DNA of 64,000 bases from Drosophila pseudoobscura. Taxonomy: Eukaryota; Arthropoda; Insecta; Diptera; Drosophilidae. This document shows, piece after piece, positions 47,246-58,300 of the stretch. The DNA lies in NCBI RefSeq assembly GCF_009870125.1, contig NC_046679.1, positions 14,880,001-14,944,000 of the forward strand, given 5' to 3'. The position numbers were made by a program, and so were the translations under genes. Under the pieces are notes generated by a model that was not told the DNA's origin, made no database searches, and was given only the letters and a program-made list of their open reading frames with translations. Numbering within the stretch: position 1 is the stretch's first letter; each line of letters starts with the position of its first letter.

Positions 47246-50200
47246 ATGTCTGGGTCCGAAGATGATGACTGGTTTACAAAGGATGACGATGAGATCGAGC
47301 AGAGCTTCCAGCACCAGGTGAAGCACCAGGATGAGCAGAAAGAGGAGGAGGAGCAAATATTTTGCCGCGACGCCGTAGGTAAGCGAACCCCTTAAGGGGA
47401 AAGTCCCTTAGTTGTACAATTTGCTATTTGTGACGGCCTCTTTCAGTGGCAGACGGTTTGAAACATCTTGACCTGGACTTGACCTTTACCAAGGCGCCAG
47501 GTCGTTTTGCAACAATTGAACTCTCCAAGGCTCTGAAAATGTTGCCCGTGGATATGTTTCTCTATTTCATGTCGGACGACCGCGATTTGTTTGGTGCTCA
47601 ACTTGCCGGCAATGACAGCGTGAAGCGTCTTTCTATACTTTTGGAAGCTCTCAAGTCGATCTGCCAGCTGGAGCTGGGCGGATTCGATGACCAGTTCTTG
47701 TCCGCCTTCTCCAAGCAGACGGTCATCTTCAATTCGTTCCGCCGTTTTGCCCTGGCGCTCTCTGCAAACGCTTCGCACAGCAAATGCGATGCAGAATCTG
47801 AGCAGATTTTTAAGAACATGATATGGCTGATGGTACGAGCAAAAAAGATCGGAGTTCTTGGACAACAGGGCTACGAATTGGTGGGAATCTGCAAGAAGCT
47901 GATCTCAGAAAGCAAGCTGCCCCAGCTGCTAGCCACCGACTTGAGTCAAGAGCTAGAGGTGTTTACAGACACACTGCCAGCCTTGGTCAACGTTAAGGGC
48001 GAAATCTATCCAACGGTTGACAGGCTGCTGCTGGGTAACGTGGAACCAACCAATTCACCTGCACCATCTGCGTTGAGTAAAGTGGCGGACTATCTAAGAA
48101 CACAGCGTCACATACTGCAGCAGGATTTCTTCGTTCCTTTAGAGGAATTCGTTCAGTTTCTACGAGCAGGATGCAATCTCGATGGTCTGGAGGAGCAGGG
48201 TCTACTCTGGCGAAGCACACAACTTAGTTTGAATCCGGAATTTGTGGAGGCGCAACGGCACAGCCTGGTTTTCCTTAATTTATGTCCTGCAGCCGACTCA
48301 AAGAAGATAAAGATTAATAAAAAATTGATGGAGAACTTCAAAACGGGTGCTTTGCTGTGCCTGACCACTAGCTTGGACTTTGAGAACCTCATTCTGTGCA
48401 CCGTTGGCTACACAAAGCCGGACAAGCTGAAAGATGGCCTTGTAAGTGATAACAGAATGTTGTTCCCATATTAGATCTAATCATATGTGTAATCCCCAGC
48501 TGAGTGTAGAGATTGTAAGACAACATAATATTGGCCAAATCTACGAGCGACCGCTGATCATGTTTCAGACGCCCGTGTTCTTTGAGCCTTATGTTCGTGT
48601 GCATAATTACTTGAGCACCTGCAGCACAGAGATTCCAATGCGTCGCTACATTGTGGATGGACAGGCAAGTGGCAAATATACGAAAGAATATTCTCAACTT
48701 AAAGATATATATGTACTTGCAGATTGATATACGGCCACCAGCTTACATTAAACCTAATGTTCAGCTCACGTATAATCGAAAACCGTTTAGGCCGGCACTG
48801 CCACCGCAGAATTTGCCTTTAAATGACAGGCAGATGGGTGCATTTAAATCGGCCTACACCAACGAGTTTTGCATTATACAAGGCCCGCCTGGCACAGGCA
48901 AAACGCACGTTTCTGTGGAGGTGGTGAACAGTCTTATACAAAACGCCAAAGTGCTGTGCACTGGACCCATCATTGTACTGACCTACACGAACGATTCGTT
49001 GGACAAGTTTCTGGTAAAGGCATCCAAATACACGAAGGAAATACTGCGCTTCGGTTGCCAGACGCGCGATCCAGAAATAGCCAAATTCAATGCCAATCAA
49101 TTGCTTGATCCGGATCTGGTGCCGCCCCTACTGAAGCGCGTGTGGTGGCTGGTCAACACTGAATACAAGGAACAGTTCCAGCGCCTTCAAACGCTGTATG
49201 CCAACTTTGATGGCAGCGAGAAGAGCTATCAGGAGACTCTGATCGGACAGGAGCAGCTGCAGCAGGTGTCCGAGAAACTGGACACCGTACGCATCATCTT
49301 TCAGTATTATTTGGCGCGGGACAAAGATCTGCTGGCCATGACCACCACGTGCGCGGCTCGCTTGAACTTTCTGTTTCGTCTGCTGAAATCCAAGTGTTTT
49401 ATCTTCGAGGAGGCAGCCGAGATTCAGGAGGCACACATATTAGCCTGCCTCACGCCCCATACCGAGCATGTTATCCTCGTGGGAGATCACAAGCAACTTC
49501 AGCCCTTCACTGGCTGCAGCCAGCTACCGCAAGTCTCTCTCTTTGAACGCCTCATCGCTCAGGGCCTGCCCTACTCTCTGCTCAATGTCCAGTACCGAAT
49601 GCGTCCGTGCATTTCAAGCCTTTTGGTGCCCAGTTTCTATGAGGAGCTACTGTGCGCGGACTCTGTGATGGCATACGAGGACATCCGCCTCATGGACAAG
49701 AACTTGTTCTTTTTGCAGCACAATCAACCGGAGAAATCGCAGCTGGATATGTCCTTTGAGAATCTGCACGAGGCCAAGGAGCTGGCTAAGCTGACGGAAT
49801 TCCTTCTGGAAAATGCCAAATACGAGGCCAGTGACATCGTGATACTCTCACCCTACAATGGCCAAGTGGAACGCATCAAGAAAACGGTTCGTAAAGAGAC
49901 CTCGCCCTTAACTTTTTTCTAATCCTTTATCATTATTTTGAAGCTCCCGATGAAATACAAAATAGGCCCAAACAGGGTGCAAGTGTCGAGCGTGGATAGT
50001 TTCCAGGGTCTGGAGGCGAACATTGTGCTGCTCTCGCTGGTGCGCAGCAATCCGACCGGCCATATAGGGTTTCTGGCTAAGCCGAATCGTGCTTGTGTAG
50101 CTCTTTCCCGAGCACGCTGGGCGCTGTACATGATCGGGAACATGGAGACACTGCAGCAGGGCAACTCGGAGCTGTGGTCCGCGATAGCCGAACGTTTGGA

Positions 50201-50255
50201 GGAAACCAATGCCATAGGCGATGCATTTCCTATCGTAGTTCGTTCTACAAAATAA
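47246..50255 (+). CDS. ZNFX1-like SF1 RNA helicase without zinc fingers
   Basis: Exons 47246-47378, 47447-48441, 48500-48664, 48723-49886 and 49944-50255 total 2769 nt, or 922 residues. An acidic N-terminus precedes an all-helical region (about 45-380). The UPF1-type SF1 core has Walker A GPPGTGKT at 485-492 and a Walker B variant FEEAAE near 660. Further motifs are GDHKQLQP, QYRMRP, VDSFQG and VALSRAR. Segment order and wording match ZNFX1 (NFX1-type zinc-finger protein), but there are no C-terminal zinc fingers: the ORF stops about 40 residues after motif VI. The start is the in-frame ATG at 47246; the longer frame upstream lacks one. In worms and mammals ZNFX1 acts in small-RNA inheritance and dsRNA sensing (family knowledge); a related role here is inference. 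The stop overlaps an AATAAA signal. Confidence 0.88.
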
Positions 50256-51825
50256 AACAAAGTTCGTTATACATTTGATTCTTGGTTTTATTCGTATGTA
50301 TGTACGCATGAGGGGGCGGGGTTTCTCTGAATGAAGATGGCCTGCCCATGTGCGCCTCGTATTAATCAGATTTACATATAGTTATATTATTTGTTGAAAC
50401 TTTGATATTGAATTGTTTTTGAATGCTTGAATTTTACATTGTTTATGGTAGGTAGTGGTACTTATGGAGATGGGGCTTGGTTGATTTGTTGATTCTATAG
50501 GTAGACATTTATCCCATACCACACACGACACTTATGGATTAACGATATAGTATTGTATGTACATATATCTACTTAAAAGTAGCTACCAGCTTTCTTCAGG
50601 TCTACAATATGTGGACGTTTAAGCAAACACACACAAAAAGTAGAGGTATGCTCGGGATCGCTGTTTTGTTTCTACATTCAATACACATTGAGGAATTGGG
50701 GTTTCTTGGTTGTGGGATGGCCCAATAAGTATATCTATACACATAATCTTGCATATCTTGTATCTCTATATAGTAGGGTTTACTTTGTCCATTTTTCCCA
50801 TTTTGATTATTCTTCTGTTTGGTTAAAACCTTTTGTCAAAAAACGGTCTATTAATTAATTCTGCATATTTTCCTTCTTGTTTAATTTTTTACAATATTTT
50901 ATGTTTTGTTTTTTTTTTACCTTTTACTTATAGTTTAGGTTTGTTTTTGCTATTTTTGTTTGTGTTTAGCTCTCTCTCTCTCTCTATTTCTCTTACGATC
51001 TACGACTGTTAAATGAAACATTTGGCTTACATTTATGCTCGGTTTTTCGGGTGTTACAAGAACTAAACAATGTACACAGATCGATCATAACTTTAAATGT
51101 AATTTATTCGATGGGGAAAATGTGTTTATGTTTGTGTATGTGTGTATGTGTGTGTGTGTGTGTGTTGTGTGAATGTGATAAAACCAAAAAAGAAAGGCGA
51201 GGGCGGGGCGCGGTTGTCAGAAGATTATCAGCAAGTAAGTTAAATTCCTCCAATTACGAGCTACGATCATACTTTGATTTTTTTTTCTTTTTTTTTTGGA
51301 TTGCATTGGTAACGCGCTTTGCGAACCAGCGCACAAAGGAGCGAGGCCTCTGCAACGTCGTCAACTTATAACTTATTGGGTTTTTGTGATCGGATGATCG
51401 GGGCTTGGATGGGTATGGGGTTATCTAATCTTTTTAACGTACATAACTAAAACTGAATCTTGTTGCGAACAGAGCGCCACGTCAATTGTGGGTGCGGCAG
51501 GTGACCGTGGATTGGTTGTCTCTCTTCATTGCGGTGGTGGCTGCTTGTCAGTTGGTGCGGCTGCTGTTACAGGAGGTACCTTTCTTTGTGCCACTATGCG
51601 ATGGCTGTGGCTGTGGCTGTGACTGTGGCTGCCGCTGCCACTGCCACTGTTGCTGCGTCCCCTGTAACTGCTGCCGTGGATATTATTTACCGCACTGTTG
51701 CTGTTGACGACGCCGGCGACACCACCACCACTACCACTGCTCCCACTTGCTCCTCCTCCGACTGTGGCTGCTGTCCGTGTAGTTGTCGTTGTCATCATGG
51801 TGGGTCTGCCGCGTCTATTCTATTG
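50256..51825. other. 3' flank of the helicase gene and probable long 3' UTR of twin
   Basis: The helicase poly(A) signal is at 50251-50256. The rest lies downstream of the twin stop on the minus strand. It includes TTTATT (minus AATAAA) near 50287 and 51102, a GT microsatellite at about 51137-51165 and T-rich tracts. On the minus strand a low-complexity ORF follows the twin stop (51798-51526). Confidence 0.5.
51129..51166. repeat. (GT)n microsatellite
   Basis: TG/GTAT dinucleotide-rich tract culminating in about nine uninterrupted GT units. Confidence 0.9.
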
Positions 51826-53876
51826 CTACCGTCTGTTGATCAGCCCGTTAGGAGGCGCCTGGCTGGCCGTGTGCATCAACTCCAGTTCAACGAGCAGCGG
51901 AAAATGATCGGAGGGTATGTGCGGATGGGGACATCCCACCACCTTGTTCTCGCGCAGCCAATCATTTGAGACGGGCCCAAGCAGACCCAGAGGCACCATT
52001 CCCGTCTTCGTATAGAATATGTAGTCGATGATGCCTTTGAAATCGAACGTGTAGTTAGTGTGCGGCATGATATCTTCGCTGTAGGCGGAGGCCAGTTTGA
52101 AGGAATGCGTGAACTCGTTGGTGTCGTTCGAAAGCAGGCGCTGCAGGCACGACTTGTAGCCCATGTCCTTAAAGTCCAGATGGTCCATGGAGACCCGTCC
52201 CTTGCCCAGATACTCAACCACCCCGGAGTCGGGTAGCGAATTGAAGTCGCCGCAGAGCAGTAGCTGAACACTGTTCGAGTCGTTCTTGTGTCCCGGTCTG
52301 AAGCTGTGCGAGGCCTCGTCAATTATCGTCTTGAGCTCATTGCTGAGCATCATCGTCTGGATGAGCTTGACATCACAAAATTCCGGATCCCAGTGGATGT
52401 GCGCCGTGCAGACGAGCAGCGGCTGTGAGATCTGTGTCACCTCGGACATCGGCTCCCAGGCATTCTCCTTCACCTTGAGCAGAGCGGCCAGACCAATGTT
52501 GTCCTTGGGCATCACACGGTTCAGCATGTTATCCGATCCCTCTGCATTGGCCATCGCCAGCTGGTTAAATTCGATCAAGTGCTCCTTGATCAAGGTGAAT
52601 CTGCAAGCGAATCATACTTTAGCCTCTTCCAATCATTCCATTTTCTTTAACCAATACTCACTTTGAGGCCCTGAAGAATATTGCACACCCATCGACATAC
52701 TTCCGCTCTACCTCGGACATTGTCTTGGCACGCGACTTGGGCGAGAATATGCCCTCGTAGCCATCGTTCTTGAGCTCTGGCAAAAAGAAGTGATAGAACT
52801 GCTCCGTTTCTATCTCCTGCAGGCTTATAATATCCGCCGAATAGTGACGGATCTCGTCGATGATTGACTTTTTTCGATAATCCCAGCACAGGGCCCACGA
52901 TGGACAGTAGCCGTACATTTGCCGTGTCGCATATTTATCGCAGAGCACATTGTAGCACATAACCGTGAAAATGCCTGCCAAAAGTGGGACGGAAAAATAT
53001 CAATTAATATATACATCATCGACTCGGGTAAAGGTTATGTTAAATGCATCCTTAGTAAAGATTCCACATCGAAGCAACGGACTACTTGTTGAAGGTATAC
53101 CAGGAATAAATAAACGCTGACACATTTTTCGATACATTGGATACATGGTTACCAAAGGTTTCTGCTCCCCAACAACCGCCAACTGGAAGATCCAGGCACT
53201 CATATATGTATGTATATAGGTCACACATGAACGAGTAGATATACCATTGATGGTCTGGATAATTGCTGGAAAGGCTTAGGACTATGACTTACAGGCTGGA
53301 CGCGTTTTGTTCGGCTTGGCCAGGGGAAGCCACGGCCTCTGGGGTGGTGGATTCACGGTAACTGCAAAGGGACAGAGATGAAGGTATTGTTATTTGGTGA
53401 GTGAAATGCAAAGAGAGTCATTCGATTACGAAGCTAACACCCGAGCATATGTACACACATATGCATATGCATGAATAACATGCACCCAACACCACACATT
53501 TGTACACGCAAACCAGCCCTCCCCGGATGACACACTTCTACCAGGGTCCATTTCCAGGAGGTGAAACATTCACACAGGTGACTCATTCCCGCTCTCGAGA
53601 GTTGCCTAGTCCCCTTGTGCAGTCTAGGAATGCCTCGCCTTATATTTATATACCTTGATCTTCATTGATCTCACACCAGACACCCAACGAGATTACAAAC
53701 GGGGAAAGTGACATGCACAGGCAATCAAATTGCTTCCGCCTTTGGTTCTTTTTGGCCTTTTTGCATATGTATAAAAAGTGAGCGCGAGAGTGACCAAAAG
53801 AGAGAGAGAGAGAAGTGCACTTACAGGTGTTACCTGGATTTCTCCAATTGGCGGTAACATGGGATGCCTGGGCCAT
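51826..53876 (-). CDS. twin: twin, CCR4 deadenylase catalytic region (5' exons uncertain)
   Basis: Supported exons (minus) are an upstream exon ending at 53825 or 53834, then 53361-53293, 52974-52662 and 52600-51826. From the in-frame ATG at 53876 they give 402 residues (399 with the alternative donor). The C-terminal part is a complete exonuclease-endonuclease-phosphatase domain: VMCYNVLCDKYATRQMYGYCP, SLQEIETEQ (metal-binding Glu), TAHIHWDPEFCDVKLIQ, CGDFNSLPDSGVVEYL, FDFKGIIDYIFY and HPHIPSDHFPLL. Role: Mg-dependent 3'-5' poly(A) exonuclease of the CCR4-NOT complex, in cytoplasmic mRNA decay and maternal mRNA control. The leucine-rich repeats of CNOT6 proteins are not encoded in this window, so either they lie upstream or this 5' exon belongs to a form without them. 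The true start is uncertain. Confidence 0.9.
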
Positions 53877-54137
53877 CGGATGATAGAGAACCTGGCGCGG
53901 TTGCGGGGGCGCGAAAGATCTCCGCGCCACACCGCCCCCATTTCTTCTGTTTTTATCCGTGGCGTCTATTCCTTCTTACAGCATTTTGAAAAGACGGGGA
54001 CGGCGAAAAAATATTTGTTTTGTTTTGTCGTTACTGTTGCTTGCTGCTGCTGCGGCTGCTGCTGTTTGGCGGTTCTATTATGACCAGTTATGCTCCGTTA
54101 TGTGTGGAACGCGTTCGCTCAGTTGCTAGGCGCGGGC

Positions 54138-54283
54138 CCTCTCTCCCGCGCGACCTGCCTGCTTGCACTCTCTGGGCTTCTCTCGCGACCTGCTGTCTAG
54201 GCGCACTCTCTGGGCGCCGCTCACGACCTGGCCTGGTCTCGGCTGCTTTGCACAAAACTCTCTTGGACTCCTCTCACGACCTG
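54138..54283. repeat. Degenerate tandem repeat CTCTC...(C/A)CGACCTG
   Basis: Four irregular units (ends near 54156, 54192, 54230 and 54283) each combine a CTCTC-rich stretch with CGACCTG. Unit spacing is 36-53 bp. It lies just upstream of the twin 5'-most supported exon. Confidence 0.6.
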
Positions 54284-55020
54284 GCAGGCTGGAGCTTGTT
54301 GCTGCGCTGCTTCTGCTGCTGTTTTTGTTGTTGTTATTGTTTTTTTTTTGGTTTGTTTCCAAGAGTCGATGATTGTTTTTGCATTTCTTTTTCCCTCTCT
54401 GGTAATTTTGTTTGTGCACAACTCCAACGACGACTAAAAACTTTCACTTTTTAATAAATTTTGTGATTTTTTTTTTCATAATATGTATGTTGCCGCTTGC
54501 TGTTTTAGCATTTATTTACTGTTTGGGGGTCTGGGACTTGTATTTTGGTTGTGCTGTTGTAGTTTTTGCTTGTATTTTTTTGCCCCTTTAATGACTACAT
54601 TAACATAATTTTGATGGCATTTTAATTGCAAAACTAGGGGCTCTGTACATTAATAATGCAAACAATTATATTATTTGATTGGAATTTAAATTGAAACTGC
54701 AAGCAAAACACAACAGAAATTACGCAGCACGCAAATGCGTCACCGAAAAAATGCGAAAAGCAAAACAGGATATTCGAGAAGAGAGGAGCAGGGCAGCAAT
54801 AACGGTAGCTCTCTTCTCTATACGACTGACGGTGCAAGGCTAGTGTTGTTTTGCAGTATTGCTTGTGTGTGTTGGTTGGTTGGATTGCAATCGAAAACTG
54901 ATTTTAAATTTTTCAAAAGATTATTGTAGTATCACAATCACACGTTTCGAGAACTCAAATCTCAATGCCAACTATTTTGTGATGCACAAGTACGAGTATC
55001 CCCAAGTGGCAGTGTAGGTT

Positions 55021-55040
55021 CTGCTGCTGCTGCTGCTGCT
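55021..55040. repeat. (CTG)n microsatellite
   Basis: About seven CTG units followed by TTG units, in noncoding DNA upstream of twin. Confidence 0.9.
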
Positions 55041-55260
55041 CTTTTTGTTGTTGTTGTTGGGATAGGAAAAGAGTGAGTGGTGGATATATACGTATGGTGT
55101 GTGGGGGGGTATGGTAAATTATGGAACTTTTACTGGACGCGTGCGCCCGCGCATTCGCTTGGAGCCTAGAGATGGCACCTAAACGGCACCCAACAGGTGT
55201 GGGTGGGGGATGAATGGGTAAATAATTTCACCAAATTTATGACTGATTGCCCCACACGAC

Positions 55261-55304
55261 ACGACGCACAAGCACACACGCACACACGCACACACACGCA
55301 CACA
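55261..55304. repeat. (CA)n / ACGC microsatellite
   Basis: ACACACGC-type units with interruptions. Confidence 0.85.
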
Positions 55305-58300
55305 AACGAGACATATGGAAAGCAGCGAGTCACGGGGTAACGGGGTGCCGAAAAAAAAACACTTTTTGACGAAATTTTAAAACAAATTTGTTCAACCAGC
55401 GAAGCGTGCCATGGAACCATATTTTTGGAGGAAAGTTGTAGTATCCACTCAAAGACAGACCAATGTTTCACAGACAAAAGACTCCATTGAACATAACAGT
55501 ACAGTCTAGCAGACATATTAAATAAAGCCTTTGATTATACAAATCCCACACTAAACAATGATCAATTATAGAGCCATTAACAATCGTTTTGTGGTTATAT
55601 AGTTGTGGGGTTCTATGGAAAATTAATCTCTTTAATATACGATTGAAACTACATAATGAAAACCTAATTGTTGTGAAACTGAAAGTTTCTCCTACAAAGA
55701 CTTTTTTTCGACTGATCAAAACTATATGATATAAGGGGATATGATATGATCTTTATCTGATGAGAATACTATCCGACAGCTAAAGGATTAATCGAATGGA
55801 AACCCAAGAACCATTCGAAAACCAAATTGTAATAGACGTTTATATAGAGACCTCCGTATAAAAAATAGTTTATCCATAAGATATACGTGTAAATATAATT
55901 AAGTATGAGTTTGATTCCTCAAGACACTAGACGAAGAGGAAGATTGAGAGATCTATGCAAAACAGATCAATTATATTGTTTTTTTTTTCGATTGCCTTTC
56001 ATTAATGCACGAATGCCTCCTACAAGTCACTTTTCTCCACTTCTATCACCACCACGACTTTGAATCTTCTTGCATCCTATGGGAAGACCTTTCTCTATAT
56101 TTCTTGATCTTAATCTGTGGCTTTTACCCTTCCGTTCTCTTAACCTCCTGTTAGATTTTGTTGGATGGGAGTAAGTCTTCCCATCCTTTGACCGCTCTTT
56201 TGTGCGCCCCCAATCGAGATTATTTATTGCCTAATGGCCGCATATCAATTATATTTACTCTCTCTTGACACGGTTTCAGATAGGAGGAGGCTTCAGACCC
56301 GCAACTCAGACTCAAACGAAGTGGAGCTCCACAAATGGTTCAATATGCGGCGCTGAGCCGAGAGAGCCTGGTGTCACGCCATGTCGTGTTTGGAAGTGCC
56401 TTCTCCCTGCTGCTTCTCAAGAAAGCCCTTTCTATCTCATACAATTTTTCATGGTCGTTGCTTTGCCTGCATTCGAAAACAAAAAGAAATGAAATACACA
56501 AAAGCCACAAAACTTAAGAAACAGAAACGAAACACAACACAACACAAGACAAAAGTTCGAAAGGCAAAAACCCAAGTGAGCGTATCGAAAAAGAAAGTGA
56601 AATTCAAATTGAAATTTGGTGCGATTAAAAACGCCAAGAGGCCAATGCGGCAAGAGCCTGTTCCACACCAGTATCGAGAGTGTGTGTGTGTGTATCTGTC
56701 TGTGGATATCTTTGTGTGCAGTGTTGGGTTAGCCAAGCCATTTCGTATGCACAACGTGTTGCAGCCGCATCGGAGGCGAAGGAGGCGGAGTTGGAGGAGC
56801 CGCAACAGATCGGAGGCCTGCTCCGAATAGAAAACAAAAGTCAACTCGCCACTTGCCACACTTCGAAGCACTGCAATTAGATAACTTGTTTCATTTGCAC
56901 CAGTTTTTTCTTTCCCAATGCGGCATCGACATCGACATCGGATCGGCATCGAAGGCGACGACGGGCTGCCAGCAAATGACTGCCAATGTTCAATGGCGTT
57001 CTCCGGCTACTCTTGGCACTACTTACAGTGGAACCTATAGATCAACAGTGGGCAGGTCTTTTGAATTTGGGGGCAGCCCCTTATCGGCTATTACCCTGAG
57101 TCTAACATCAATAATATGCCTCGGTTCGTACGACATGGATTTTGTTTTCCCATTCACGGGACCGAGCTAGCCTCGGGCGCAGTCTACGTTTATCAATGTT
57201 TCGAGCGTCATGCACAGGACATGTATTTGGTTTTACATTCCTGCGTCGGTTGTCTAAGATTAAATCTCAGGGAATCATGAGTAATGGGAGCAGTTGGAAG
57301 CAAAATCGTGATAGCTTGCAAAAGACTAGCTGTTTCTAGTCTCCCACTCGTCCTTCCTTCTGCAGGAAGTACACGAGTGGGAAACGCCAGGTTTGGGAGT
57401 TCTTACTAAACTGTCGGTCAAAAGACCGTTTGGTCTCGAAAGAAAGCATTTAAGCTGATAAAGCTATGGCATCAAAATTCAATGACATATGAAACCAGAA
57501 TTAGCAATTGCATACATTTCTCCATTAATCAAACAAGACACTTCCTTAACTTTACACTTGATATAATGCTTTTATGTAAAAACAATACCGTGCTTCGCCT
57601 GGCACATATCATTAGATTGTCACGTTTCTATACGGTTCGGGGGTTTTTTTTTTCAACAAAAAAAAACCGCTTCTAAAAGCTAGTTTCTATTGCAATTCCT
57701 ATTGTGGGAGGTTGAACATGTCATTTCAATGAGATAGAATTAGTATTTCTTACAACTGTCTTCAACGGACAGTCTCCATATAATTTATATCTCAAAGTTA
57801 GTTCCAGTTAGAGAAGTACGACTGTAGTGGAGTGGACTGGACTGCCGATTCGATGCTTCCACTTAAGACAATCTGGCATTAAAATCATAATAATGAAACA
57901 CAATTTAAGGTGCACTTCAGGCACTCCATACTCCACTCGACAAACACACGTATCGTATGCGTGTGGGAAACCAGTTGGACAGCATTGCAGTGGCAGTGGC
58001 AGGGGCTGTGCTGTTGCTGTTGCTGTTGGCTGGTGGAGACTCTTTGGGTCTTTGGACGATCGTGACTGATCCGTGAGCGCCATATTCAAAAGACTGCAAC
58101 TGAAACTCCAATTGTGCTGCGTCACATGGAAAATCAATTGGAAATGTGCGCGCGCACACACAATGATTATGCACAGAGCGAATGGTGTGGGGGCTTTCCT
58201 TTCCACCCGATCGCTGCATCTTCGTAGGAGGCAGCGGAGCTCACGCGATCGCCCAACAATGCTGCTCCCTCTGATGCTGCTGCTGCTGCTGTTGCACGCC

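Noticed and set aside
51486-51707. Plus-strand Cys-rich ORF (CGCGCDCGC type)
   Set aside because: It is the translation of a simple TGGCTG/TGCCAC repeat opposite the twin 3' region, with no signal of selection.
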